DNA from: Marvania coccoides
Taxonomy: Eukaryota; Chlorophyta; Trebouxiophyceae; Chlorellales; Chlorellaceae
DNA length: 64,000 bases
Direction: 5' to 3'
NCBI GenBank assembly: GCA_963854735.1
Contig: OY978109.1
Span: 620,001-684,000 of the forward strand
Both the position numbers and the translations under genes were made by a program. Below, in pieces: positions 35,657 through 45,518 of the stretch. The notes beneath the pieces are model-generated. The model made no database searches. It saw nothing but the letters and a program-made list of their open reading frames with translations, and was not told where the DNA came from. Numbering within the stretch: position 1 is the stretch's first letter; every line of letters begins with the position of its first letter.

Positions 35657-35957
35657 TTTTCAGAATTGTCAAATTAATTCAATCGCAGTCGCAGATCAAG
35701 TTTGAATAATATTGAGCGCCTGCTATCGCCATGCAGCGCAGACATACATCAAAGCGTGCTGTATTTAAACTTGCAATCAGATTGATAGCGACGTGAGAGA
35801 GAGCTTGAGGACATTGATCTTACACAACGAAAAAAAGAAATGGTACCGCCATTATTTGCCTCGCCACATGGGTGGGTGACGCTGAAAGCTAGTTGGAAGC
35901 AAAACCGACGGGATTTTGCAGGCCGCACGGCACGCAACGAAGTCTTCTAGTTGACCT
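35657..35957. promoter_or_regulatory. Spacer between the two receptor kinase genes
   Basis: 301 bp separate the stop of gene B from the start of gene A. It must include the 3' end of B and the promoter of A. No motif stands out. Confidence 0.4.
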
Positions 35958-38783
35958 CTAGTTTTGCGCCACCGTCGGCTCGATCTCTTTCAGCCGTTCC
36001 ATAACCTCTAAGAACGGCGGCCTGGCCGCTGGATCTTGCGCCCAGCACTGCTGCATGAGCAAAACGTACTCGCCCAGCTTCGGCCAGGCGCCGCTGTCAG
36101 GCCCAGGCAGCTCATGCTGCGCTGGCAAAGGTGGGCGCCCACCGGCAGAGATTGCACCGACAATTGCCCAAGGGCTTGTGAATCCCCAAGGCACATCCCA
36201 AACAAGCAGCTCCCAAAGGACAACACCGAAGGCATACACGTCGCTGGCAAGGGTGTAAGCCTCCCCACGCAAGATTTCGGGAGCCAGCCACCTACGCACA
36301 ACATTAACGGTAAATTAAATTAGCTTTCGGGTTGATCGTAGTTTCGATTGGAAAAAAAGAATTATCAACTAATAAATATGTTGGCGCTCACCTGGGGTTC
36401 ATTGCTTGCACGGTGGCGGACTTTGCACCGCTGGCATCTTGAAGCACGCGACTAAGGTTGAAGTCGCAGAGTTTGGCTTGCCATGCGTGCGTAACTACCA
36501 CATTCCCGCTCTTCAGATCTCTGTGAATGACGGGAGGGGTCTGTGAGTGAAGGTAAATCATGCCACGCACGGAGTCGGCGGCCAGAGAGATGCGGCGGGC
36601 CCAAGTGAGCTCTGCTGCGCGCTCTGGAGATGTCATCCCGTTCGCCAGAACCTGCAGTAGGCTGCCGCGCTGACAAAACTCGGTCACGATAGCAGCGGGG
36701 GACGTGGTGATGCCGAAGAACTGCACCACGCACGGGTGGTGCAGCTTGCTCATCAAGGTGAATTCTTGGTTCAATCTTGCCAGAGTTGGGGCGTCAATTT
36801 GAAGGAGAGAAGACCTGGCGCTCAATCTCCTGGCGTCGTGGCCCCCACCGGTACCATCACTCAGCAGTAATTTTACGGCGACTGGAGAAGACAACCAGGT
36901 AGCCTCGAAAACTGCGCCCCAGGAGCCGACGCCAATCGGCCGCTTCACATCCAGATCAGAAAAGCGCATCTCCCACGCAGCTAGGGACCCCCGGGAGCCT
37001 CTGGAATCTGCAGTAGCAGCGCTTGTGTTGCGCAACGTGGATTTTATGTACGCCAGCATGGGGTCAGGGTGGGCTGAATCTGGGATTCCTCCTCTGTTGG
37101 TGACGCTGCTGTTGAATGCAGACTGCGAGGGGCCTGGCAAGTCGTAAACAGCGCCGCCATTCGGCTCTTTAGCGGGGTTTTGAAGGCCTAGGCTTGTCGA
37201 ACGGGTGTTCCAGCCCTCAGAGGGCGGGGAGGTAGCGTAGGCGTAACCGAATGAGGCTGTGCCTGGCACAGGAATAGCTGGAGGGGGGGCAGCATATGGG
37301 CTCATTTTATGAGAGGATTCATCCCAGTTGTTGTTGACTGCAGAGCAATTAATGTTAGGACTTGAATGAGCCAGTCACTGAGTTACCGGTTGAAGAAACA
37401 AGCGTTTTACCTTCACTTGCTGTTGGCAGCCCCCCTCGTTTGGCATTAGCAGAGTCGTTACGGCGTTTTTTGTGCATAATATATACAATGCTTGCTGCAA
37501 TCGCGACTGCAAAAAAAAAAGAATTGATGTGAAAAGATTGCATGGGCATCGACCCCCCGCCCCCCGCCTCGTTGGGGAGGGTCGTTCAAATTTTGATGCT
37601 TCTCTCTTACCTGCAACAGCAACACCTCCAATTATAGCACCCACAATAACACCAATGTTTGACGAGGACGACTCGGAAGAGGAGGAGGAGGAGGAGTTCT
37701 TCAAGTCTTCCTCGGCTGCAGGAAGAGGCGGCGGCGGCGGCGGAAAGGAAGTTGCTACTGTCACTGGAGACGGAGAAGCAGGGCTGGGGCTAGGAGACGG
37801 TGGGCTGGCAGGGGTTTGCGTTGGAGGCGATGGCGTTACTGGCGCTGGGTATACGGTTTCGTACGTTCTCGGAATGTATTGGGTGCAGGCGGGAGAAACT
37901 GCCACTGCTCCTGTGAGCGGCAAAGACAGCTGACCAGCGCACTCGGCTAGGTACTTTGAGGGTCTGGTGACACCCCACGGGCAATCTTTGGGGGCGTAAG
38001 GAGGCTTGGGATCTAAACAGACGGCCACTCGGTTGAGAGCTTTAGTGGCAATGTCGCAAATGAGCCAAGCCCTGGCGCCCCAAGCAGTGGACAGCTGCTG
38101 CACGAAAGTGTCTCTGTCGACGGTGGGAGGTTTAATCCCAAGGTCTGCCATTACATCCTGCAATTCACGTGTAAAACCCCCAGCTATATGAGTAGGAAAA
38201 AAACGAGGCCGCGGCAGGAAGAAACATTTTTCATATGGAAAATCTCTCTTACGTTTGGATTGAATTTAGGCCACAGCTCGTTCGAAGCCAGCGTAAAGTA
38301 CTGGTCGATTGAAAAGCCGGTGCAGGTCCCCCAGTTGTTCCATTCTTGGGTCCACTTTGCGTTATTGTCACCGTTATCGCTCCTCCAAATGCAGGCCATT
38401 TTAGCTGCCACCGCAGCGGGGATGCTCGTAGCCACGCTCGTTAAGTTTGTGCCGCAGTACTCTTGCTCTGCAGTTACGGCAGCTTCGTCTATCGCAGCAA
38501 ACTCATCGGCGGTGAACGCCTTAAAAGGCGGGACGGTGCATTCGGTGCCGCTTAATTCCAGAGCGCAGCCGCTGGGGTTCCAGATGCTGCGCAGACATTG
38601 AAGATGGATGCGAGTTTAGATGGGCTGGTGCAATGCATTTTCCGAGCGAAATGACGCAGATATTATTCAAAGTGAGCCTCACAAGCGGAGCACCAAGTGT
38701 GTCGTGGCTCCTTGCGCCAGCGAAGAAGTAGAAATTATAAAAAGCCATATACATAGTTGAAGAGTCCTACTCAAGGGCTTCAT
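35958..38783 (-). CDS. Receptor kinase B: RNase T2-like pseudo-enzyme ectodomain, TM helix, TKL kinase
   Basis: Six lower-strand exons (38783-38683, 38586-38253, 38157-37611, 37506-37411, 37337-36392, 36291-35958) close to 785 aa. Tandem paralogue of A, same orientation. The signal peptide is LQLCIWLFIISTSSLAQ. The T2-like part (27-225) reads THLVLRFIWNPSGC, KWTQEWNNWGTC, IDQYF, DLGIKPPTVDRDTF and VAVCLDPKPP. Glu115 of the second catalytic motif is kept, but the catalytic His is Trp119 and HGLWP is absent. The helix GVIVGAIIGGVAVAVAIAAS ends at HKKRR. The kinase (485-780) has GVGSWGAVFEATW, Lys515, HRDLKSGNVVV (631-641), DFNLSR (651) and WLAPEIL. It lacks two introns present in A. Both first exons are 101 nt and both helix exons 96 nt. 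Confidence 0.88.
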
Positions 38784-39012
38784 TTTCAAATGCACCGCAG
38801 CACTTTACAAATTGAATCTATTTTTATTTCTTGAAAAAATCGCTTTTTTTTTCAGCCGCCTGATTAAGATCAGTGGAACTTGATGAAATATAGCAGTATT
38901 TGTGTGTTTATGGCACGATGATGAGAAATTTTGGTGATTACACGCTCAGCGCGACTCGTGGCCACGAGTTTTCTGAGTTTTCTTCTTTTTCTTATGAAAG
39001 GCGGTACTTCTT
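38784..39012. promoter_or_regulatory. Upstream region of receptor kinase B
   Basis: AT-rich 5' flank of gene B, next to the ankyrin remnant on the other strand. No specific element recognised. Confidence 0.35.
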
Positions 39013-39015
39013 ATG

Positions 39016-39303
39016 AAAAGCGGTACCGTTGTGAGCATGGTGGGGGACACTAAGAGGAGAAGCTCTCAAAGATCCCATCATTTGCATGATGCCCTCAGCC
39101 TGACTCTTCTATCACAACTGCCAATTATATTAGCTCCCCACCGCCTGGTCGCCACCGCATTGCCCATGGATGTTCTCAATCACATGCTGGTGGCTGCAGG
39201 GGCGGACCCGAATATGCTTGGTGGCGGCGGCTACGCTGCGGTGCATATTGCCCAATTCACCCCTCGGCAGTTCTTAATGTTTTACATGAGTACGTCAGGC
39301 TAG
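39016..39303 (+). pseudogene. Ankyrin-like remnant
   Basis: An open frame of 95 codons starting MKSGTVVSMVGDTKRR contains one recognisable ankyrin-like unit (MLVAAGADPNMLGGGGYAAV) and little else. A lone half-unit without neighbours suggests a fragment of an ankyrin gene rather than a working protein. Dispersed repeat pieces follow directly downstream. Confidence 0.35.
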
Positions 39304-39370
39304 ACAATACAAGTTTATTTCTTGCAAAAGAAGAATTTTAATTAAGGGGGGAGGAACAGTACATATGCTG

Positions 39371-39466
39371 TGCATATTGAGCATATGAAAATATGCCGTT
39401 TTAGACAGTGAAAAACCCATGAAAAACAAGGAGTATATTGCCAGTGGGCATATGAAAAAAAAAAAA
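39371..39466 (+). repeat. Two dispersed repeat terminal pieces
   Basis: GCATATTGAGCATATGAAAA (39372-39391) and CCAGTGGGCATATGAAAAAA (39441-39460) are two copies of the conserved end, 69 bp apart. Confidence 0.5.
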
Positions 39467-39566
39467 AACGAATGATGCCATTTAACTATGCATACTGCGT
39501 GTCCTGAAGAAACACTACAGATTTCTTTTTTATTTTTGAGGGGGGGAGGTGGGAGGCCTCTTCTCA

Positions 39567-40411
39567 TCAGAGATGATTTTCCATGCAACATCCAAAATAC
39601 TCCCCAAGGCACTGCAGCATGAAACAATTGTTCAGACCAAGGTGACCAGCATCTATGTCCACATGTTCACGCAACCAAGGCTGCATATGATTTTGTTCCC
39701 TCAGCTGACCGACAATTATCTCAATTTGTTTTGCAATATTGTCGACCACTGTGGCTTCTTTCGCGTTGGAAACGAGAACGTAATTCCTCATGCAGATCAG
39801 CAGCTTCGCATTCTCCGGCCTCCTCAAGGACTTCCTCCAAAGAGCTTTGCGGTCCCCTTCGTTTTTCAAATCCTCGCTCGAGCTCCTGAACCTTCCTTCT
39901 GCAATTTCTGCACAATGGGCGGTGTTAACACGGAAAGAGAGAATCTTTGAGAAGGGCTTCAGTAGGCAAAAGCAAGCCACTTGCATTTATGGGAGCGTTC
40001 AAGATGGAACAGCAGCACCACAATAGCATTCTTACTGATCAGCCCGCGACTGTTGAGAAGGCCACGCACCTTGGACAGACGAGTTGCCGTCGCCGTCAGC
40101 TAAATTTTAAGGAGCGCCGCGTCATTCCGCGCAACCACCGTCTGCATCCGCTCTTCTGCAATACCCGCGTCATTCCGCGCAACCACCGTCTGCAACCGCT
40201 CTTCCACAATAGCCGCGCCATTCCGCGCTACCTCCTTCTCCTTCTGCAGTGCAAGCCAGAAAAAAAGTTTTAAAAATAAGCAAGCTGGAAATACTCCCTC
40301 GATGGACAGCAGGTTCCTCATGAGCCAGCTGCTGCGCCGAGGTTCGGAACACGACTTGGGTTGAAGCCTAGGGCATTTTTTTCCAATTATTTCATTCATT
40401 TTCAGCTCCAA
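39567..40411 (-). other. Coding-like coiled-coil remnant with 48-bp tandem repeat
   Basis: Lower-strand frames contain charged heptad-like stretches (VQELERGFEKRRG; LEEVLEEAG). At 40120-40264 a 48-bp unit occurs about 2.5 times (starts at 40121, 40169 and 40217). It encodes a 16-residue coiled-coil repeat: VARNDAGIAEERMQTV on the lower strand. No start, stop and splice model joins these pieces. It is probably a decayed gene or unrecognised exons of one. Confidence 0.35.
40120..40264 (-). repeat. 48-bp minisatellite, about 2.5 units
   Basis: GTCATTCCGCGCAACCACCG recurs at 40121 and 40169, and a diverged GCCATTCCGCGCTACC at 40217, exactly 48 bp apart. The period is a multiple of three, consistent with a protein-coding origin. 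Confidence 0.8.
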
Positions 40412-40491
40412 GCATCGTTTTCTTATATTAGTGAGCTTCCTGTGCGTGTATCATTTGAATTGCTCTCGGATTTGATCTCTTTTTCTTCGCC

Positions 40492-40638
40492 ATGGAAACA
40501 AGAAACAAGTTGATTTTGATGCTTGTCCTTGGAAGTTTAGTGATGTTTGCAGCACAAAATAAATATATCAGCCAAGAAGCAGGGCTCGGAACTCTCTTAA
40601 TTTTGACACTAATCATTCGATTCTTTTTCACAAGCTAG
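40492..40638 (+). CDS. Possible two-pass membrane microprotein (48 aa)
   Basis: The frame METRNKLILMLVLGSLVMFA continues to IRFFFTS and TAG. Two hydrophobic segments (residues 7-21 and 32-46) are separated by a polar loop QNKYISQEAG. The start codon context CGCCATGG is close to the best eukaryotic initiation context. No family is recognised and no introns are needed. It could be a real small membrane protein or chance; the initiation context and clean hydrophobic layout favour real. Confidence 0.4.
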   Translation: METRNKLILMLVLGSLVMFAAQNKYISQEAGLGTLLILTLIIRFFFTS

Positions 40639-40698
40639 CCTAATGTAACGCCTTCTTACACAAAAACAACCACATGCATACGCTCAAGTTCTCTCTCC

Positions 40699-41797
40699 CT
40701 ACTTCTGCAAGACCTCCACCTGCTTCATTTCGTAGCGGTCTTCTCCCCGCCCCTGCCCGTCCTCTCCCATCTCAGCGCCCCTCGCAATCGCCCTCTCCAC
40801 CACCTCCCTCCCCCCCAAATGGTGTGTCTCGGTGACCTCCAGCAGTGCACTGCGCACCTTCGCCCCCGCCGCGGCCTCCACCTTTTCGCTTCCCTTCTTT
40901 CCCGGAGCGCTGCCCGACTGCTGCGCCGCCCACCATTTCACGCTGCGCCCCACGCACCGCCGCACCAGCGCCATTGCGTCGCGGTACGCAGCAGCCAGCG
41001 TCAGCTCTGCCTCCTCCGCCTCTGTTTTCATCGACAGGTCTCTCTTGAGGCCAGCCTTCCACGCCAGCAGCGCAAATCGCAGCTCCCCGATCGTTTCGTA
41101 GTCAGACACCGTGTCCGACCGCCCCTCAATCAGCTCACGCTCATACGCCTGCAGACAGCCGCCCGCCAATTTAAAAGAATAAAAGCAATTTTGTCAGCGC
41201 GAAAACACAACCCTCAACTCAGCCCACCCTTGAAATCCTCAGAAAACCACACAGTGCCGCCAAGGGTAATTCGGCTATGCTTTCTTGGGAGGTTAAAGTA
41301 TTTTTTAGTTGATTATTCTCACCTCAGCCAGCCCTTGCTCCCTGGCCAGTTGCAGCATCAAATTTTTGTCGTTGCTGAGCTCTTGCATCGCTTGCGACTT
41401 GAGGCGCGCGCGCTGGGCCTCCTCAAACACGGGGCACAGCAGTCCCCAAGCTGCCGCCTCGTGCAGCTCAAACAGAGCGTCCTTGAAGCAGCCGTAGACT
41501 GCATGCGGAGGGGGAGCGACAGTGTGAGTGATATCACGAGTGCGAGAAATTCTCGATTAACAGCGGGTCGAATTATTGTGGAATTCATGCAAAATTGTTG
41601 CCATTTTACTATAGCTTTTAATTTGGCTTGCCTGCAGTTTCCAGGTCTTTTGTTTGCTCCAGAAGCAGGCGTAGCTTCAGATCTTCGGTGGAAGCGTGAC
41701 CGACGTCTTCTGTGATTTTGTTGCGCCAAATCTGGAGGCTGGCAAATGCGGAGCCCTCCTCTATGTGTGAGGCGGCGGTGGGCTTGAAAGGGTTCAT
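40699..41797 (-). CDS. Hypothetical helical protein (263 aa)
   Basis: Lower-strand exons 41797-41632, 41498-41323 and 41148-40699 join in phase. Start MNPFKPTAASHIEEGSAF, then LQIWRNKITEDVG, EDLKLRLLLEQTKDLETAVY, LLCPVFEEAQRARLKSQAMQ, YETIGELRFALLAWKAGLKR and a Gly/Glu-rich end. The composition is almost entirely amphipathic helix with no signal or membrane segment. I do not recognise the family. Intron 1 has a GC donor (CAG/GCAAGC). Three exons closing in phase from an ATG to a stop make this a real gene despite the unknown role. Confidence 0.75.
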
Positions 41798-42348
41798 TTT
41801 ATTAAATCAATACTTCAATCTGCAGTGACGCTGGCGGAGAGACAAATTAGATCCGGGCTTGAAAAAGACGAGATTAGAGTGCAAACCCCTCTCAAGAGTG
41901 CTATCTGTCTCAAACAGAATATGAGAATTTGTGTGTGAGATAGAGGAGAAAGTTGAGTTGGGTGGGCAGTAGAGGCGGAGCGGAGGAGGTTTTCCGTCCT
42001 CTCCACCTCTCCGACGCCTCCGTTCCGCTCTTTCCTCGCTAAAATCAACTATTTCCAGCCCTATGCCGATGCTCATCCCACCTTTTTCAGTGGAAAAAAA
42101 CCTCTCTGGAGATTTTTAGTGCCTGTTGTGGTCAAACTTTTGAATAAAAAACTACCCAGGTGGCCCAGCCGTTCCGACACAAATAAAATAATTGTCCCAA
42201 GCTCTATTGCTGCCAGAGGCATTGAAATTCCTCCTCGAGAAGAAGCGCGATTTTTTTCGAGTCAAGAAGGGGAAGCTGGCCAGAAGCCAGTTTCATCAAG
42301 TATTTTTTTGTGCCGAATTTCCTTCTCCTATGTCATTGTACTATGCAG

Positions 42349-42625
42349 GTACAGCAGGCACCTGCTGCCAGAGGTGGGCTTGCGCCAGCTGTTTTCCTAC
42401 GACCCAGGTAGTTTTTCATTACAATACTTTTCTCAAGAGGGAACAACTTTTCCCACAAAAAAATGCTTCATCACTTGCGTCATGAAGATATATTCATTTA
42501 ACTTCGCCTCCTATATTAATAATGTGGTAACGCCTGCAGAGGGACACGGCATCGAGCTGGGCGTCTACGACGACACCAGAGAGTTTCTGAGCAAAAATGG
42601 CGTGGAGCCCCCACTCCCAACCTAG
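42349..42625 (+). CDS. Probable 3' exons of an unidentified small gene
   Basis: An exon starting at 42349 reads YSRHLLPEVGLRQLFSYDP and splices (donor GTAGTT near 42407, acceptor CTGCAG near 42539) into EGHGIELGVYDDTREFLSKN followed by GVEPPLPT and a stop. The frame is kept across the intron and the composition is protein-like. Upstream exons between 42119 and 42348 are unclear: two overlapping frames are open. No family assigned. Confidence 0.35.
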
Positions 42626-42770
42626 AAAATATATATATGCATTTTCGAAAAATTGCTCCTTTTAGGAAAAAGAAAGAGTTTACCTGAAGAATGACATTAT
42701 TATCTCATTTATATACGGCCCTTTTCTGTTGTGAGAAGAATGTCGAGCCCGTCGAACAAGGGAAAAACAT

Positions 42771-43207
42771 TCAAGCCGCTTGCTGCATTTCCGCGGGAGT
42801 CTTTGTTCGTTTGATGCTCAGCGCGTGTATTTCTGCCTCCATGAGATCGCCCATGGCTTCGTTCACCATCTTGTGCCGCTGCAGCAGGCGTTTACCCTCG
42901 AATAAGGGAGAAGTGACGTAGACTTCAAATGAACTGCCACACCTGCAAAAGCAAAGAAAAGGGAGGAATTGAGGGTGTTAGAAGGAGCTGAAATTGCGTT
43001 AGATAGAAGATGATTCTTTGGCAGGGTCTCATCCATCCCACTAAAAACAGAGCGAGCGGCAGAGCCGGCGAACAGAGTGTCATTTCATATAAATTTGATG
43101 CCGAGAGAATGCACTGCTTCGTACCCTCCCGAGATATCAACAACTTCGACAGCATGTGCATCTAGCTTATCCTTCAGTAGCTGCTTTACTTCAGAACTTG
43201 ACACCAT
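42771..43207 (-). CDS. BolA-family protein (BolA2-like)
   Basis: Lower-strand exons 43207-43125 and 42942-42771 give 84 aa. Start MVSSSEVKQLLKDKLDA, then VVDISGGCGSSFEVYVTSPL, FEGKRLLQRHKMVNEAMGDL and IHALSIKRTKTPAEM. The central Cys (GGCG) and the RHxxVN/IHAL signature are those of BolA2. With monothiol glutaredoxins, BolA2 proteins form [2Fe-2S] complexes in the cytosol and nucleus that report or deliver iron-sulfur clusters. No targeting leader is present, so it is a cytosolic type. It lies head to head with the CBS-domain gene across 303 bp. Confidence 0.93.
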
Positions 43208-43510
43208 TTCAAAACTTGGGCAACTAATTTTCACTCCTTTTCAACGCTGTTGTTCTGGAAATCGAAATTTTAATATTTATAAAATATAATAGTAATATAT
43301 AGCCGCCAAGAACTCGCCAATTTTTGCTCACAGTCCAGAAGATTTTGAGTTATAGCTCGGCTCGACGCCGTACGTCCATTGCAAAATATAATAACACGCC
43401 AATCTTCTCAAATTGTTTGTCACAGCGCCAAAATCGCAGTGCAGCAATTCTCCGACTCGTTTTTTTTTTTGAATTGATTCACAAATTTTTGTCACCGCAG
43501 TCAAGCAATT
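43208..43510. promoter_or_regulatory. Head-to-head spacer (BolA / CBSX)
   Basis: 303 bp between divergent start codons of two redox-related genes; both promoters must lie here. Confidence 0.4.
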
Positions 43511-44743
43511 ATGAATCAAACATTGTCAATGGCTTCTGCTGCGCGGAATGTTCATGCCGCGAGGGGCATGGCAAGGTTAAAGCAAGCCACACAACACAGG
43601 ACAGGAGACCGCCGCAATATCGCAGTTTGCCGCGCTGCAGCAGCACCTGAGGTGAGCAACATTCCCCAAGGCGTTGACAATGTTCCATTGCCCACGAATT
43701 TTGCTTCGAAATATGTCGAACATCGCATCGAAACTCAAACCCTGTGCTTCCAAAACTTTTCCAGGCTGTTGTGAACGTGGAGGACATCATGACCAGGTCC
43801 ATGATCCACACCTGCACCCCCGACACCCCCATCGACGACGGTGAGCTTTTCCTTGCCATTTTTTGTTCACCACCGTCGCCGAGGCAAAACTCTCTCTTCC
43901 CACCATTCCAGCTCGCATTTCTCCTTAATAGTCTTATTGCTCCCTCCACCACCACTCTCACTTCAAATTAAGTCTCTAAAACCCCTGAAATATAACTCTC
44001 ATAACGAATTTGTATTTAATTTTTTCAACTTTTGCCCCGCAGCCATTTCTATGCTGGTTGAGAACCACATCACCGGCCTCCCCGTGGTGGACGACACTGG
44101 GATGATCGTGGGCGTTATCTCTGACTTTGACGTGCTGGCTCTGGAGGGAATGACGGCCAAGGAGAAGGCTCGTGGTTTCTTCCCCGAGGCTGAGACCGAT
44201 TGGAACTCTTTCTTTGAGATCCAAAAGCTGGTGGCCAAGAACGCCGGCAAGAGGTGAGTATATTATTTAGGGGAAGAGGGGAAGGAAAAGAACGATTGAG
44301 GGAGGGTGAAATTATTTGGAGGATTTTTTTTGAAGTGTGTGTGTGTTTAGCTAGTAGATTCAAAAAAATGCATTAGCTAACCAAGAGTTTAAATATATTG
44401 CTGCAGCGTGGGTGACATCATGACTTCCGACCCCATCACCGTGCGACCCCAGACCTCAATTGTCGATGCCGCCAACCTGCTGCTCCGCCGCAAGATTCGC
44501 CGCTTGCCTGTCGTGGTGAGATATACGATAAACACACTCTTTTAAATTAGCGTCCACTAGTGCAGTAGCTCAAAGAATTAGAAAATCGACTTGTGCTTTT
44601 TTGAATTTGTGTTCTCACTCCCGCTTATTGTTTTTCTTTCGTAACCTTTCTTGCAGGACGAACGCGGCCAGCTGGTTGGCATCATCACCCGCAGCAACAT
44701 CATCAAGGCAGCCTGGGAGGCCCGAAAATCTGTGCAAAAATGA
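43511..44743 (+). CDS. CBSX: Tandem-CBS protein, plastid CBSX1/2 type
   Basis: Five exons, 43511-43651, 43765-43840, 44043-44253, 44407-44515 and 44657-44743, give 207 aa. The leader (to about residue 45) is basic and Ala/Ser-rich, ending RRNIAVCRAAAA, a typical plastid transit peptide. Two CBS motifs follow: VEDIMTRSMIHTCTPDTPID with GLPVVDDTGMIVGVISDFDV, and VGDIMTSDPITVRPQTSIVD with RRLPVVDERGQLVGIITRSN. Between them is WNSFFEIQKLVAKNAGK. This layout is that of Arabidopsis CBSX1/CBSX2 (LEJ), which sense adenosine nucleotides and activate thioredoxins in chloroplasts. Length and inter-CBS insert agree with the family. Confidence 0.92.
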
Positions 44744-44929
44744 AAAATGGAACCTCTGAAATATTGCTCTCTAGTGCGTGAGTATGATGAGGGTGACATA
44801 GTACCACTTTCTACTAATAATTATCTTGACGTGCTTTGCAATGGAAAGCTGTCTTTTGAATGCATCTATATAAATCGTGTCCACGATTGTTTATGAATTT
44901 TTGTCTTTTTCCTCGGTGAAATTTCGGAA

Positions 44930-45268
44930 ATGCAACAAATACTAGGAGCGCGGGGAAGGACCCAACGTATAGTAGCTTCCAAAAAAGACATGCTTGCAAT
45001 CTGGAATGTTAAACCGATTAGAGCAGCTGCTCTGCTGCTCGTTGCCGTTGCTGTTTTCTTCTGTCCGCAGTATTATGCCATCTATGCCGCCCTTCACGAA
45101 GGACTTCCGCATGGAACGCTTGTGCTTGTGCTTGTCCTTGATAATAATGAATGCCCAAAATTGGCAGAGAAGCCTTTAGATGAACGGCCGAAGATTAAAT
45201 TTTGGACAGGCTATTGTGGACGCTCTTGCAAATGTGCGAGCAAATCAAGAGCGAATTACATAAACTAA
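44930..45268 (+). CDS. Uncertain open frame with one hydrophobic segment
   Basis: A 112-codon ATG-started frame contains RAAALLLVAVAVFFC and a cysteine-rich end (GYCGRSCKCASKSRAN). There is no recognised family and no splice logic. Possibly chance. Confidence 0.2.
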   Translation: MQQILGARGRTQRIVASKKDMLAIWNVKPIRAAALLLVAVAVFFCPQYYAIYAALHEGLPHGTLVLVLVLDNNECPKLAEKPLDERPKIKFWTGYCGRSCKCASKSRANYIN

Positions 45269-45518
45269 ATGAAATCAGTTATTGAAGAATCTACTCATTT
45301 CTTGGGCGGACGTAGGCCCTCGCAGCTCTGAGAAATTTCCGAAAACAAATTTCAGCCTCGTCTTTCAAAAGTTGCAGGCTACTGCAATCAATTTTATACT
45401 CATTCAGTTTGGGCTTATATCAACTCTGACAAATTTACTCAACCAGCAGCCCGCCGTCTCGATTTGCTCCACTTTATAATAAATTCCAAATCATTTTTTC
45501 AAACCATCTCTCCGCGGC

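Noticed and set aside
32485..38783. Receptor kinases as IRE1/RNase L homologues
   Set aside because: The RNase-like part is N-terminal, behind a signal peptide and of T2 type; there is no KEN nuclease after the kinase.
40120..40264. 48-bp tandem units as a CRISPR array
   Set aside because: Units are contiguous without spacers, in a eukaryotic genome, and encode a coiled-coil repeat.
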